Origin: QQUD01 sp039029915
Lineage (GTDB): Bacteria > Chloroflexota > Anaerolineae > Promineifilales > Promineifilaceae
Direction of reading: 5' to 3'
Assembly (NCBI GenBank): GCA_039029915.1
Contig: JBCCFD010000223.1
Span: 1-12,357, forward strand
Length of the DNA stretch: 12,357 nucleotides
This document shows, piece by piece, positions 1-6,617 of this stretch (its first letter is position 1; each line of letters starts with the position of its first letter). Under the pieces are notes generated by a model, which was not told the origin of the DNA, did not search any database, and saw only the letters and a list, made by a program, of their open reading frames with translations. The position numbers and the translations under genes are program-made.

Positions 1-1
1 T

Positions 2-292
2 TCATGGCAAGATTTGCTGCCCGGTTTTACAGCCACCCAACATTTAATGGGTTCCCATGTTATCAATATACAGGATAATATGGCTAGCTGCTTAGCACAC
101 TGTCAGGCCACACATATTCTTGATGAGGAGCAGTGGGTGTTGGGTGGGCTTTACAATTTTCAATTGACACTCAACAGTGGAACTTGGCTTATTACGTCCA
201 TCACCATGACGGCACTGTGGTCAGTTGGCAATCAGGCAAAACTACTCGAACTGGCCTCTGCACGGGCAGCAGCTTCATCAAATAAAAAATAA
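2..292 (+). CDS. SnoaL-like / NTF2-fold domain protein, C-terminal part (5' end outside window)
   Basis: The reading frame is open from the first full codon in the window, so the gene starts upstream and only its last 96 or so residues are seen. The run Phe-Thr-Ala-Thr-Gln-His-Leu-Met-Gly-Ser-His, a strand ending Ala-Thr-His, then Gly-Gly-Leu-Tyr and a Thr-Ala-Leu-Trp stretch match the C-terminal half of SnoaL_4-type proteins (cone-shaped alpha+beta fold). In these the polar pocket binds a small ligand, and members include polyketide cyclases, steroid-isomerase-like enzymes and dehydratase-like proteins. The exact reaction cannot be told from this part. It ends in a lysine-rich tail and TAA, and converges on the M28-like gene 61 bases away. 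The family call rests on pattern recall. Confidence 0.6.
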   Translation, partial: SWQDLLPGFTATQHLMGSHVINIQDNMASCLAHCQATHILDEEQWVLGGLYNFQLTLNSGTWLITSITMTALWSVGNQAKLLELASARAAASSNKK

Positions 293-353
293 TGGGCGTT
301 CTAGGTCTTATAAAATCAGCATTGACGTAATTAAATTTATTTTTGTGATTTTC

Positions 354-1856
354 TTAGCTAATCTCATCCAAGTCGGCATTCATTAACACCCCTGTTAATT
401 GGGTCATCGTCTTGATTTGGGCCAGAGAATTATCACAATCCCAGCGATCAAGGCCACTATCTGTTGTCCAATAGTAGCCTAGAAAACCGCCTAAACCGTA
501 CCCAGGCACCCCCATTGCGGGGACGGTACTGCGCTTTTCTTCTCCGTTGATGGTTACAATTACATTCGTCGGTAAACAGACGACGCCAACACCCCACCAC
601 CATTGCTGAAATCCACCGTGAATGCCGGGACGTTCTGGGCAAACAACCTGTGCTCGTTTCCAACCATGCTCTTTCACGGCTCGAATGCCTTCGTCTATCA
701 GCTGTTGATTGTTGCGACACCACAAATAGGATTGTTCAGGGAGATCGATAGGTTCAATACGGCCGTTGACCTCCCGCCAGTCCCTCTCCCCAATATGCTC
801 CATTTGAATCATGCTCACAATCGGCTCAATGCGGGCTGGATATCGAGTAAACCACGACGCCTCACGATGTGCCGCTTCCATACCCGGAATATAGTGACGA
901 CAGTCCAAATAAACGGTCAGCGACCGGTTGCGTTCAGCTTGAGGAATCTGCGAATAATATTTCACAATCGCCAGCAGCCCGATAGCCCCATTATCTTGGG
1001 TAATCGACACGCCATCCGTATGATTGGTCAGTAAAATTTGCTCATCAGCTGACGTGCCATAATCCTTGCCCGGCAAATAGCAGATCGTTTGAACTGCTTC
1101 TGATGGTTCAATAGAGGCCTCAAGCCGCAGCGTCGCTGTTTTACCTGCCTTGGCATCCTCAATCACCTGTGCCCCATCTTCACGAGCTAGCGTGAGCCAC
1201 GGCATATCGTGTAGGGTTGGAACAGGAAAGGTATAAAGCCCAACAGAGCGTTCATACGCCATGTCATAAATTATCACCATCCCCACGGCGCCACCCGCAA
1301 TGGCCATCTCATGATACTGCTGCTGCAGTTGATACATCGTGTCAAAGGAAATTGAAATTTCAGGGTCTACCCACTCATAAAGCGGCGCAAATGGCTCATC
1401 GGTACGGTATTCATAATCGTTAAAAGTAGAGAATTTGAGGTATTCGTCATCTGGGTTTTCAGGGTGGGGCAGAGTCGGAATTACTACAATTTTCCCTTCA
1501 ATGACGTCAGGTGGGTTTTCGTGATCATAGTAGATCATTTCAGCCGTATTGCCCACAGGCCCTGTGGTGCCCGAATAGGCTCCATAATGAGCCACTCGAA
1601 CTGGTTTTCCATCAGATATAAAAGACCATTTAGAATCATCGTCAGAGGTATACCAGCGATCGAACGGCCATCTATTTTTAGTGACGTCTACTACGCCGTA
1701 TTTAACGAGCTTCGCTTCTAAAAAATCAACATATTTATGCCAATTCTGACTGCCGGTCAGACACGGCCGTGTCTCATCTTTCACCTTCATCCAATCCGTC
1801 AATTCTTCGGCCGACACGATCCAATCTGGATTTAATTTTTTATTGTTTGAACCCAT
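354..1856 (-). CDS. PA-domain / M28 peptidase-like protein with altered metal site
   Basis: A 500-residue protein. Residues about 85-250 look like a protease-associated (PA) insert: a Glu-Gly-Lys-Ile-Val-Val strand near 120-125, Ala-Gly-Gly-Ala-Val-Gly-Met-Val near 187-194, and Arg-Glu-Asp-Gly near 225. Residues about 270-495 resemble an M28 zinc aminopeptidase fold, with Asn-His-Thr-Asp-Gly at 278-282 and Gln-Asp-Asn-Gly at 287-290. The usual catalytic Glu-Glu is replaced by Arg320-His321, the next ligand Asp by Glu353, and the last His region reads Trp-Thr-Thr-Asp. It may be inactive or use a different metal site. No signal peptide or membrane segment is seen, so it is probably cytoplasmic. 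ATG at 1856 is preferred over the adjacent GTG at 1859 because AGGTGA lies 4 bases upstream of the ATG. It follows the SDR by 27 bases on the same strand, so the two are likely co-transcribed. Confidence 0.6.
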   Translation of the reverse strand: MGSNNKKLNPDWIVSAEELTDWMKVKDETRPCLTGSQNWHKYVDFLEAKLVKYGVVDVTKNRWPFDRWYTSDDDSKWSFISDGKPVRVAHYGAYSGTTGPVGNTAEMIYYDHENPPDVIEGKIVVIPTLPHPENPDDEYLKFSTFNDYEYRTDEPFAPLYEWVDPEISISFDTMYQLQQQYHEMAIAGGAVGMVIIYDMAYERSVGLYTFPVPTLHDMPWLTLAREDGAQVIEDAKAGKTATLRLEASIEPSEAVQTICYLPGKDYGTSADEQILLTNHTDGVSITQDNGAIGLLAIVKYYSQIPQAERNRSLTVYLDCRHYIPGMEAAHREASWFTRYPARIEPIVSMIQMEHIGERDWREVNGRIEPIDLPEQSYLWCRNNQQLIDEGIRAVKEHGWKRAQVVCPERPGIHGGFQQWWWGVGVVCLPTNVIVTINGEEKRSTVPAMGVPGYGLGGFLGYYWTTDSGLDRWDCDNSLAQIKTMTQLTGVLMNADLDEIS

Positions 1857-1883
1857 CACTTCACCTATTTATTGGCGATTCAA

Positions 1884-2807
1884 TCAGGAAAGAAAGGACA
1901 TTCCAGTAAGCTCTTCAGACAGTTTCCACAGTTTTTTGGCGTCAGCTTCATCGCGAGAGGCTCGGTTCGATTTCACCACAATAGGATACCCGCTCCGCTG
2001 CCCTCGGCCATCGGGGCCGTAATAACTGCCGCCATTTGCTTTAGGATCAACGGCTGCTCGAATGGTGGGCAAAGCGCCCATCTCAGAGCCTTGTAACAAC
2101 AGGTTGAAAATTGGCTTGATTGGCCTCATATACCACGGGTCAAAGAGATGATTAGCTAGATTTGATTGGGTAATTCCTGGGTGACAGGCAATGGAGCGCA
2201 TATTGGAGCCGGAGGCGTCTAATCTTCTCTGCATTTCATAGGTGAAGAGCAAGTTGGCGAGCTTGGAACGGCCGTATGCCTTCCCCGCATTATACCCGCC
2301 ACCTTCATACATCAGATTACTAAAATCCATTTCACCATTACCGTGGGCGATGCTACTCACATTAACCACACGACTATCTTCACTCTTTTGGAGATCATCA
2401 AACAACAAACCTGTTAGGGCAAAATGCCCAAAATGATTAGTGCCTAGCTGCCGTTCAAAACCGTCTTCCGTTTTGCCATACGGCACCATCATAATGCCAG
2501 CATTGTTAACCAGAATATCTAGCTGACTATGATTTGCCCTAAAATCAGCCACAAATTGACGCACCGATGCCAAGCTGGCCAGGTCTAACCTCATGACTTC
2601 CGCTGACGCATTGGGCATCTCACGCTTTAGCTCAGCCAGTGTCGCATTTGCTTTGTCCATGCTGCGACAGGCTAATATCGTTTTGGCACCTTTTTGAACA
2701 AACGCCTTGGCCGTATCGTAACCAATCCCGCTATTTGCACCCGTCACCACGATCGTTTTACCTGATAAATCAGGCATATCATTTAATGTCCACTTTTGGT
2801 CACTCAT
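1884..2807 (-). CDS. Short-chain dehydrogenase/reductase, retinol dehydrogenase / WW-oxidoreductase type
   Basis: A complete 307-residue classical SDR with a Rossmann fold that moves hydride between NAD(P)H and a carbonyl or alcohol. The nucleotide-binding Thr-Gly-Ala-Asn-Ser-Gly-Ile-Gly is at 22-29, Asn-Asn-Ala-Gly at 101-104, the catalytic serine in Val-Ser-Ser at 150-152, and Tyr178-x-x-x-Lys182 completes the active site. Arg48 after the second strand (Ala-Cys-Arg-Ser) favours NADP(H). The C-terminal extension, with Cys-His-Pro-Gly near 208-211, is typical of the retinol-dehydrogenase-like branch, whose bacterial members act on unknown alcohols. An AAAGGAGAG ribosome site at 2815-2823 supports the ATG. 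The M28-like gene follows in the same direction. The substrate cannot be inferred. Confidence 0.9.
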   Translation of the reverse strand: MSDQKWTLNDMPDLSGKTIVVTGANSGIGYDTAKAFVQKGAKTILACRSMDKANATLAELKREMPNASAEVMRLDLASLASVRQFVADFRANHSQLDILVNNAGIMMVPYGKTEDGFERQLGTNHFGHFALTGLLFDDLQKSEDSRVVNVSSIAHGNGEMDFSNLMYEGGGYNAGKAYGRSKLANLLFTYEMQRRLDASGSNMRSIACHPGITQSNLANHLFDPWYMRPIKPIFNLLLQGSEMGALPTIRAAVDPKANGGSYYGPDGRGQRSGYPIVVKSNRASRDEADAKKLWKLSEELTGMSFLS

Positions 2808-3020
2808 GGGGTCACTCTCCTTTGATTCTGCATTTTAGCTCTGGGTGCTATTCTTGTCATATGAGAGTTGAGGTATCTTAAAATTCAAAATAGAATGCGG
2901 ATTGCACGGCTTAAGTGAAACGAAGTTTATCGCCGTTTTATTCAAAGCAGGAACTTCGTTTCGCTTAAGCGGATTAAATCACTCAGATCAATAAACTTTT
3001 GTGATTTGATAATTTTCAAG
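2808..3020. other. 213-base gap between the TauE-type gene and the SDR
   Basis: Both flanking genes run on the minus strand, so this gap should contain the end of the MerR-operon transcript and the SDR promoter. It holds a 19-bp inverted repeat (listed separately) and, nearer the transporter stop, a weak 7-bp inverted repeat AAATCAC at 2976-2982 with GTGATTT at 3001-3007. AT-rich sequence lies upstream of the SDR, but I could not pick out a convincing -35/-10 pair. Confidence 0.5.
2909..2970. repeat. 19-bp imperfect inverted repeat, 24-base loop
   Basis: The left arm at 2909-2927 (GCTTAAGTGAAACGAAGTT) pairs with the right arm at 2952-2970. There is one mismatch, which becomes a G-U wobble in RNA from one strand. 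It lies 39 bases or more downstream of the transporter stop and about 100 bases upstream of the SDR start. It could act as a terminator-like or RNA-processing hairpin for the MerR operon, a regulatory site for the SDR, or be a remnant of a small palindromic repeat element. No uridine run follows immediately on either strand, so it is not a standard intrinsic terminator. Confidence 0.7.
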
Positions 3021-3788
3021 CTAAAAAATGGTTTTATAGATGCCAACGAGCGACAGGAGTATAAGGGTGATTAAAACCATTCGCTTGAGAGTAGCTTCGG
3101 GGATTCGGTGAAACAAGCGAGAGCCAAGCCAAATGCCCAAAACGAGGGGGATGAGAGTCACAACGGCCGTATTGACCACGGCCCAGGTCAATATCCCGTT
3201 CCATAGCGCCCCAATTAGAAACAAAATTTCCACAAAGATAAAAAATACGGCTAAATTGGCCCGAATAACTCGCACCGGTTGACGCAATCCCACCAAGGCC
3301 CAAGCGGCAAAAATCCCCCCTACGGCAGCTAACCCATTGAAGAAACCGGCAATTAACCCTATCCCAAATATGCGGCCCCGTGTCATCTCACCTTTAAATT
3401 CATACCCAATCAACGTGAGCGTGGCGACCGCAACCATGTACAAACCAATAAGCCACTGAAGCTGAACGGCCGTTAACGTCGCTAACAGCCATGTTCCTAT
3501 AAACGAGGTTAAGATGGCACTCACACAAAGCGGTATCAAGATTGACCGCTCAACATCTTTTCGCACTGAAATTGTCATCGATAAACTGGCGGCAATCTCC
3601 AAAAAAATGACTAAATTCACAACCGCCACGGCCGGTAGCCAAAAACTGGTGCTGGCTACTGTGATTGCCGAAAAACCAAACCCGATACATCCGCGCACTA
3701 TGCCCGCCAGGGCGATAATTAAACCGAGAAGCAACAGTTGTTCAATTGTGTCAACAAAAAGGATATTGGTGAGGGAATCAGGCGTCAT
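3021..3788 (-). CDS. TauE/SafE family membrane transporter (sulfite/organoacid exporter family)
   Basis: A 255-residue, strongly hydrophobic protein with about eight predicted membrane segments, roughly at 18-35, 38-60, 62-78, 84-104, 110-130, 145-160, 180-222 (two) and 234-253. Two internally related loops carry the family's glycine signature: Gly-Ile-Val-Arg-Gly-Cys-Ile-Gly-Phe-Gly near 29-38 and Gly-Phe-Phe-Asn-Gly-Leu-Ala-Ala-Val-Gly-Gly near 148-158. The length fits the family (about 250 residues). TauE/SafE proteins are linked to export of sulfite, sulfoacetate and other small anions, but most members are uncharacterised. The start codon overlaps the carbonic anhydrase stop in ATGA, so translation is probably coupled. 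Being third in a MerR-controlled operon behind a carbonic anhydrase suggests an anion-linked role. Sulfite as substrate is only one possibility. Confidence 0.85.
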   Translation of the reverse strand: MTPDSLTNILFVDTIEQLLLLGLIIALAGIVRGCIGFGFSAITVASTSFWLPAVAVVNLVIFLEIAASLSMTISVRKDVERSILIPLCVSAILTSFIGTWLLATLTAVQLQWLIGLYMVAVATLTLIGYEFKGEMTRGRIFGIGLIAGFFNGLAAVGGIFAAWALVGLRQPVRVIRANLAVFFIFVEILFLIGALWNGILTWAVVNTAVVTLIPLVLGIWLGSRLFHRIPEATLKRMVLITLILLSLVGIYKTIF

Positions 3789-4378
3789 GAACGGGGAGTA
3801 TAGGACTCATACCCATTCGAAACAACCTGGACTTCTCCCGTTCCCGTGTCATAAAGCAGACCGTGGAGCACAATATCATCAGGTACGTAAGATTGTGCTC
3901 GAATATCCTTGAGTTCGCGCTGAATTGCCTGACGTGGATCTTCAAAAACCTTGAGGTACGTCATCAGATTGGCTCGAAATGGTTCCCCAATTTGCTGTTT
4001 AAACCGCTGCAGCTGGGCAAACGTTAAGCGTGTTTCCATATTATCAATAATGGTATCGATTTTGGCGTAGGCTAAACAACAGCCACAGTCGGTGTGCATG
4101 AGCAGGGCAAACTCTCGAATGCCAGCCAGAAATGCCCCCACTATCAAAGAGCGCGCCTCAACCATGCCGCCAATAGTGCGAATGATTCGAATATCAGAGT
4201 GACCTGTCCCATCAGGTGAAAACGGGGGAATTCCAATCGCTTCAAGGTTTAGACGCGGATCCATGCAGGTGATAACGGCTAACGGTTCTGGTGCGCGTTT
4301 AGGGAGATTATCAACATTGATTTGGGCTTGAAAACGGCCGTTTGCCGCCAACATTTCATCAATACGGTTTCGGGTCAT
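3785..4378 (-). CDS. Beta-type carbonic anhydrase family protein
   Basis: A 197-residue protein matching the beta carbonic anhydrase fold, which interconverts CO2 and bicarbonate in the cytoplasm. The zinc ligands are readable: Cys38 in Cys-Met-Asp-Pro-Arg, His95 and Cys98 in His-Thr-Asp-Cys-Gly. Asp40 and Arg42 give the usual Asp-Arg dyad beside the zinc. Ile-Arg-Thr-Ile-Gly-Gly-Met (65-72) replaces the more usual Arg-Asn-Ala-Gly. The C-terminal Gly-Leu-Leu-Tyr-Asp-Thr-Gly-Thr-Gly is the standard closing strand. It starts within the merR stop (ATGA) and ends within the transporter start (ATGA), so it is the middle gene of a coupled trio. Related beta-CA-fold enzymes hydrolyse COS or CS2, so a sulfur-related activity next to a TauE/SafE protein cannot be excluded. 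Confidence 0.88.
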   Translation of the reverse strand: MTRNRIDEMLAANGRFQAQINVDNLPKRAPEPLAVITCMDPRLNLEAIGIPPFSPDGTGHSDIRIIRTIGGMVEARSLIVGAFLAGIREFALLMHTDCGCCLAYAKIDTIIDNMETRLTFAQLQRFKQQIGEPFRANLMTYLKVFEDPRQAIQRELKDIRAQSYVPDDIVLHGLLYDTGTGEVQVVSNGYESYTPRS

Positions 4379-4746
4379 CCTTGACGTTCCTTTTGCCGAT
4401 GACGCTCAATCTTAAAATCTATCATCCCCAAGCAATCGTTAAGCGACTCAATTTGAGCCGCAACCTGCAAACGATGCTGCTCAAGCATCTCTCGGCGTTC
4501 TGCTGCGGTGTGATCCCCCTGCCGCCGCAGCTCTGCAAACTGCTGCATCTGAGCCAAAGGCATGCCTGTTGCTTTCAACTGCTGCAAAAAGCGAATCCAT
4601 TCCACATCAGCTTCATGAAAACAACGATACCCGTTGGCGTCACGGTTAATCCCCACCAGCAAATTAATTTTTTCATAATATCGCAACGTATGTGCAGTGA
4701 CGCCACACAGCGACGCCATTTGCTTAATACGAAAGGTTTTTTCCAT
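4375..4746 (-). CDS. MerR family transcriptional regulator, AdhR/NmlR-like
   Basis: A 123-residue regulator. The N-terminal winged helix-turn-helix is clear: Cys-Gly-Val-Thr-Ala-His-Thr-Leu-Arg-Tyr-Tyr-Glu (14-25), then Asn-Gly-Tyr-Arg-Cys-Phe (38-43) in the wing. It is followed by Leu-Lys-Ala-Thr-Gly-Met-Pro-Leu (57-64) and a long C-terminal dimerisation helix. There is no metal-binding cysteine loop at the C-terminus. The length and the motif Ala-Glu-Leu-Arg-Arg-Gln-Gly-Asp resemble the AdhR/NmlR group, which senses aldehydes or electrophiles through a single cysteine. Cys14, Cys42 and Cys105 are candidates. The ATG at 4746 was chosen over an upstream in-frame ATG at 4776 because GGAGG (4752-4756) lies 5 bases before it and the 4776 start would sit next to the -10. 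It probably controls its own operon. Confidence 0.88.
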   Translation of the reverse strand: MEKTFRIKQMASLCGVTAHTLRYYEKINLLVGINRDANGYRCFHEADVEWIRFLQQLKATGMPLAQMQQFAELRRQGDHTAAERREMLEQHRLQVAAQIESLNDCLGMIDFKIERHRQKERQG

Positions 4747-4767
4747 AAGGGCCTCCGGAGGAATGGC

Positions 4768-4798
4768 ATCATACACCTTAGAGTTGACTCTAAGGCAA
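4768..4798 (-). promoter_or_regulatory. MerR-type promoter and operator, 19-bp spacer
   Basis: Reading on the minus strand, a -35 TTGCCT (4793-4798) and a -10 TATGAT (4768-4773) are separated by exactly 19 bases (4774-4792). That over-long spacer is the hallmark of promoters that MerR proteins activate by twisting the DNA. Within it sits a perfect palindrome, CCTTAGAGTTGACTCTAAGG at 4776-4795. From memory it resembles operators of the AdhR/NmlR-like group. It lies just upstream of the merR start, so it should drive merR, the carbonic anhydrase gene and the transporter gene together. Confidence 0.85.
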
Positions 4799-4846
4799 GG
4801 GAAATTTTCTAATTTGGTGCGGGAAATTCGTCAAAATTAGGGAGAT

Positions 4847-5593
4847 TTAATGCTCTATCAAAGGCATCAGGCCAGATATTGGGTCATTTTGAGGGAAATA
4901 TTCCAAACCAACATAGCCATCATAATCTGTGGCCCGAATCGCTTTAAAAATTTCGGAATAGTTCAATTCACCAAAATCTAATTCATGCCGTCCCGGATTA
5001 CCAGCCGCGTGAAAGTGACCAATTTTATCGATATTGTCAACAATACGCCGGATGAGGTGGCCTTCGCTAATTTGCTGATGGTAAATATCAAACAGCAGTT
5101 TGACGTGAGGGCTGTTGACTTCTTCGATGATCTCAAATCCTTCATCAGAAGCGATTAAAAAGTAGCCGGGATGATCGACCAATATGTTGAGCGGCTCGAT
5201 AACAAGCTGCATATTAGCATTTTGAAGATAAGAAACGGCCGTTTTTAATCCCGCCACCAAACACTGCTTCTGCACTGCTCGAGAAATCCCCAAATCATCC
5301 CCCACCTGCGAAATAATCGTTTTGACGCCTAGTCTTTTCGCCGTTTCGATGGTCGCTTGGAGCCCTTCAATGTAGGCGTCTCGCTGGGCTTCATCCACCA
5401 GGCTGATGAAGTGGGTGCAGTGAGAAACGGCCGTTAAACCCAACCGCTCCTTTGCTTGCAAAATCACCTCAACATCCTTATCCCACCAGCTCCAAAACTC
5501 AAACGCCCGCCAGCCAATCTCACTAAGCTGGCTTAATGCCTGCGTCGTTTCCTGCCCATAAAAAACCGCATCTGTACAAACCGACAGCTTCAT
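4847..5593 (-). CDS. Hydroxypyruvate isomerase-like TIM-barrel sugar isomerase
   Basis: A 248-residue AP-endonuclease-2-like TIM barrel. Signatures of the hydroxypyruvate isomerase (Hyi/OtnI) group are visible: Glu133-Pro-Leu-Asn, Pro-Gly-Tyr-Phe-Leu (142-146), Phe-Asp-Ile-Tyr-His (168-172), Ala-Gly-Asn-Pro-Gly-Arg-His-Glu (197-204) with Gly-Glu-Leu-Asn-Tyr (208-212), and the closing Leu-Glu231-Tyr. The paired glutamates, Asp169, His195 and Glu204 form the expected metal/catalytic set. Family members interconvert hydroxypyruvate and tartronate semialdehyde or isomerise other ketoses and aldoses. The start codon overlaps the stop of the MBL-fold gene (ATGA), so it is the second gene of the minus arm leaving the IclR region. 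The exact sugar is unknown. A 70-base stretch with no clear terminator separates its stop from the merR promoter. Confidence 0.85.
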   Translation of the reverse strand: MKLSVCTDAVFYGQETTQALSQLSEIGWRAFEFWSWWDKDVEVILQAKERLGLTAVSHCTHFISLVDEAQRDAYIEGLQATIETAKRLGVKTIISQVGDDLGISRAVQKQCLVAGLKTAVSYLQNANMQLVIEPLNILVDHPGYFLIASDEGFEIIEEVNSPHVKLLFDIYHQQISEGHLIRRIVDNIDKIGHFHAAGNPGRHELDFGELNYSEIFKAIRATDYDGYVGLEYFPQNDPISGLMPLIEH

Positions 5594-6498
5594 TTAAACA
5601 CCTCAAACCCTGGCACATAGTTTGGCACAATAAACTCGAGATTCGGATGCTTTGCCAGCATACCCGCTTTGAGGGCAGGCAGGTTGGACTGCGTTGCAAA
5701 TCCCGGCAGATAGTTATCGTGATGGCAGGGAATAAACCGCTGGCAGTTCAATGCCGCTACCTCCCGATTCATGAAATCAACTAAAGACCCCTTGATTGGC
5801 TCTCCATCCACATTACCACGGCCGCTTATGGCCAAAATCGCTACGTCCGCCTCAATTTCTTCTAAAATGCCCGTCCAGTGCCCCATTGTGTCTTTGAAGA
5901 AAAGCGTGCCTTCCGGTGTCTCTAACAAAAAGCCCAGGACGCCCCCGTCGCCACGCGCTCCTTGTCGGCTTTGCTCAAGATGGTTTTTTACGGCCTCCCC
6001 TAACTGGGCTATTTTTTCTGAAAAGGTCGACAAAATGACGCGCTCTTCAAAATATTCATAATTATGGGCGGTCAAACAGGCCACATCTGGCTCTGTGTCG
6101 TTGTACGCTTCTAACAAACAGGAGTGCAGCATCGGAAAAACATGTAGGGTAACGTTCTCTGACAAAGTGATTCGTTCCCCGCCAGCTACCGGAAAAAGCT
6201 GTTCCTCTGGCACGCCTTCAGCGGCCATCATCCGAATCGATTCATAGCTGCCGATGATTTTAGCCCCCGTGTTTTTCGCAATGGTCTCAGCCCCCCAAAT
6301 GTGGTCGAAGTGGCTATGCCCAATGAGGATGTAGTCACACTCCGTGATTAAATCGGCCGTTGCCCCTTCCGGCCCGTCTGACCCTTCAATCCGATCAATA
6401 TACGCGTCCAGAAATATAGTCAATCCATCCACATTCAACCGAAACGTCGCACAACCAAACCAATCAAGTGTCGCTGTTGATCTTTTTGAAACCTTCAT
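5590..6498 (-). CDS. MBL-fold metal-dependent hydrolase, UlaG-like
   Basis: A 302-residue metallo-beta-lactamase-fold protein. The metal motif His-Ser-His-Phe-Asp-His is at 61-66, with further ligands likely at His125, Asp203 (Phe-Lys-Asp-Thr-Met-Gly) and His259/His260 near the C-terminus. The opening Leu-Asp-Trp-Phe-Gly-Cys-Ala-Thr-Phe-Arg strand is the usual start of the UlaG-like branch (L-ascorbate-6-phosphate lactonase and relatives). Many relatives are uncharacterised. It may open a lactone or ester in the same pathway as the coupled isomerase. It starts 119 bases from, and divergent to, the IclR start. The ribosome site is weak (GAGAGACGG just before the ATG). Confidence 0.85.
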   Translation of the reverse strand: MKVSKRSTATLDWFGCATFRLNVDGLTIFLDAYIDRIEGSDGPEGATADLITECDYILIGHSHFDHIWGAETIAKNTGAKIIGSYESIRMMAAEGVPEEQLFPVAGGERITLSENVTLHVFPMLHSCLLEAYNDTEPDVACLTAHNYEYFEERVILSTFSEKIAQLGEAVKNHLEQSRQGARGDGGVLGFLLETPEGTLFFKDTMGHWTGILEEIEADVAILAISGRGNVDGEPIKGSLVDFMNREVAALNCQRFIPCHHDNYLPGFATQSNLPALKAGMLAKHPNLEFIVPNYVPGFEVFK

Positions 6499-6500
6499 CC

Positions 6501-6556
6501 GTCTCTCTATCTCCCAATTACCTAATTACCCAATTACCAATCCCTAATCTCTCAAT
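6501..6556. repeat. 8-base degenerate tandem repeat in the divergent promoter gap
   Basis: Consecutive 8-base units read GTCTCTCT, ATCTCCCA, ATTACCTA, ATTACCCA, ATTACCAA, TCCCTAAT, CTCTCAAT, so the core unit is ATTACCNA. The array lies immediately upstream of the MBL-fold gene start and in front of iclR. The word CAATTACC recurs in the gap before the amidohydrolase and in the gap at the window end. Confidence 0.7.
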
Positions 6557-6588
6557 GACTAAACCCCTTGCACATTTAACCACATCAT

Positions 6589-6613
6589 GGATAATATCCG
6601 CTGAATGGATATT
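6589..6613. promoter_or_regulatory. Overlapping palindromes, candidate IclR operator
   Basis: GGATAATATCC (6589-6599) is a perfect 11-base palindrome. Its right half also pairs with GGATATT at 6607-6613 (AATATCC at 6593-6599, 7-base loop), giving two overlapping symmetric sites just before the preferred iclR start. IclR proteins commonly bind such inverted repeats in divergent promoter regions. Binding is inferred only from position and symmetry. Confidence 0.4.
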
Positions 6614-6617
6614 TAGC

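Noticed and set aside
603..1034. Open frame of 143 codons on + opposite the M28-like gene
   Set aside because: It has no recognisable domain and lies wholly antisense to a gene with clear family motifs, so it is a shadow frame.
2976..3007. AAATCAC/GTGATTT hairpin after the transporter gene as an intrinsic terminator
   Set aside because: Seven AT-rich pairs with an 18-base loop and no uridine tract.
4809..4840. CTAATTT/AAATTAG inverted repeat downstream of the isomerase gene as a terminator
   Set aside because: The 7-bp stem is AT-only with an 18-base loop and no uridine tract, so it is too weak to call.
6468..6617. N-terminal extension of the IclR protein
   Set aside because: The extension crosses the 8-base repeat array and overlaps the divergent gene's start; IclR homology begins at the Met-Ile-Gln-Ser codons at 6618.
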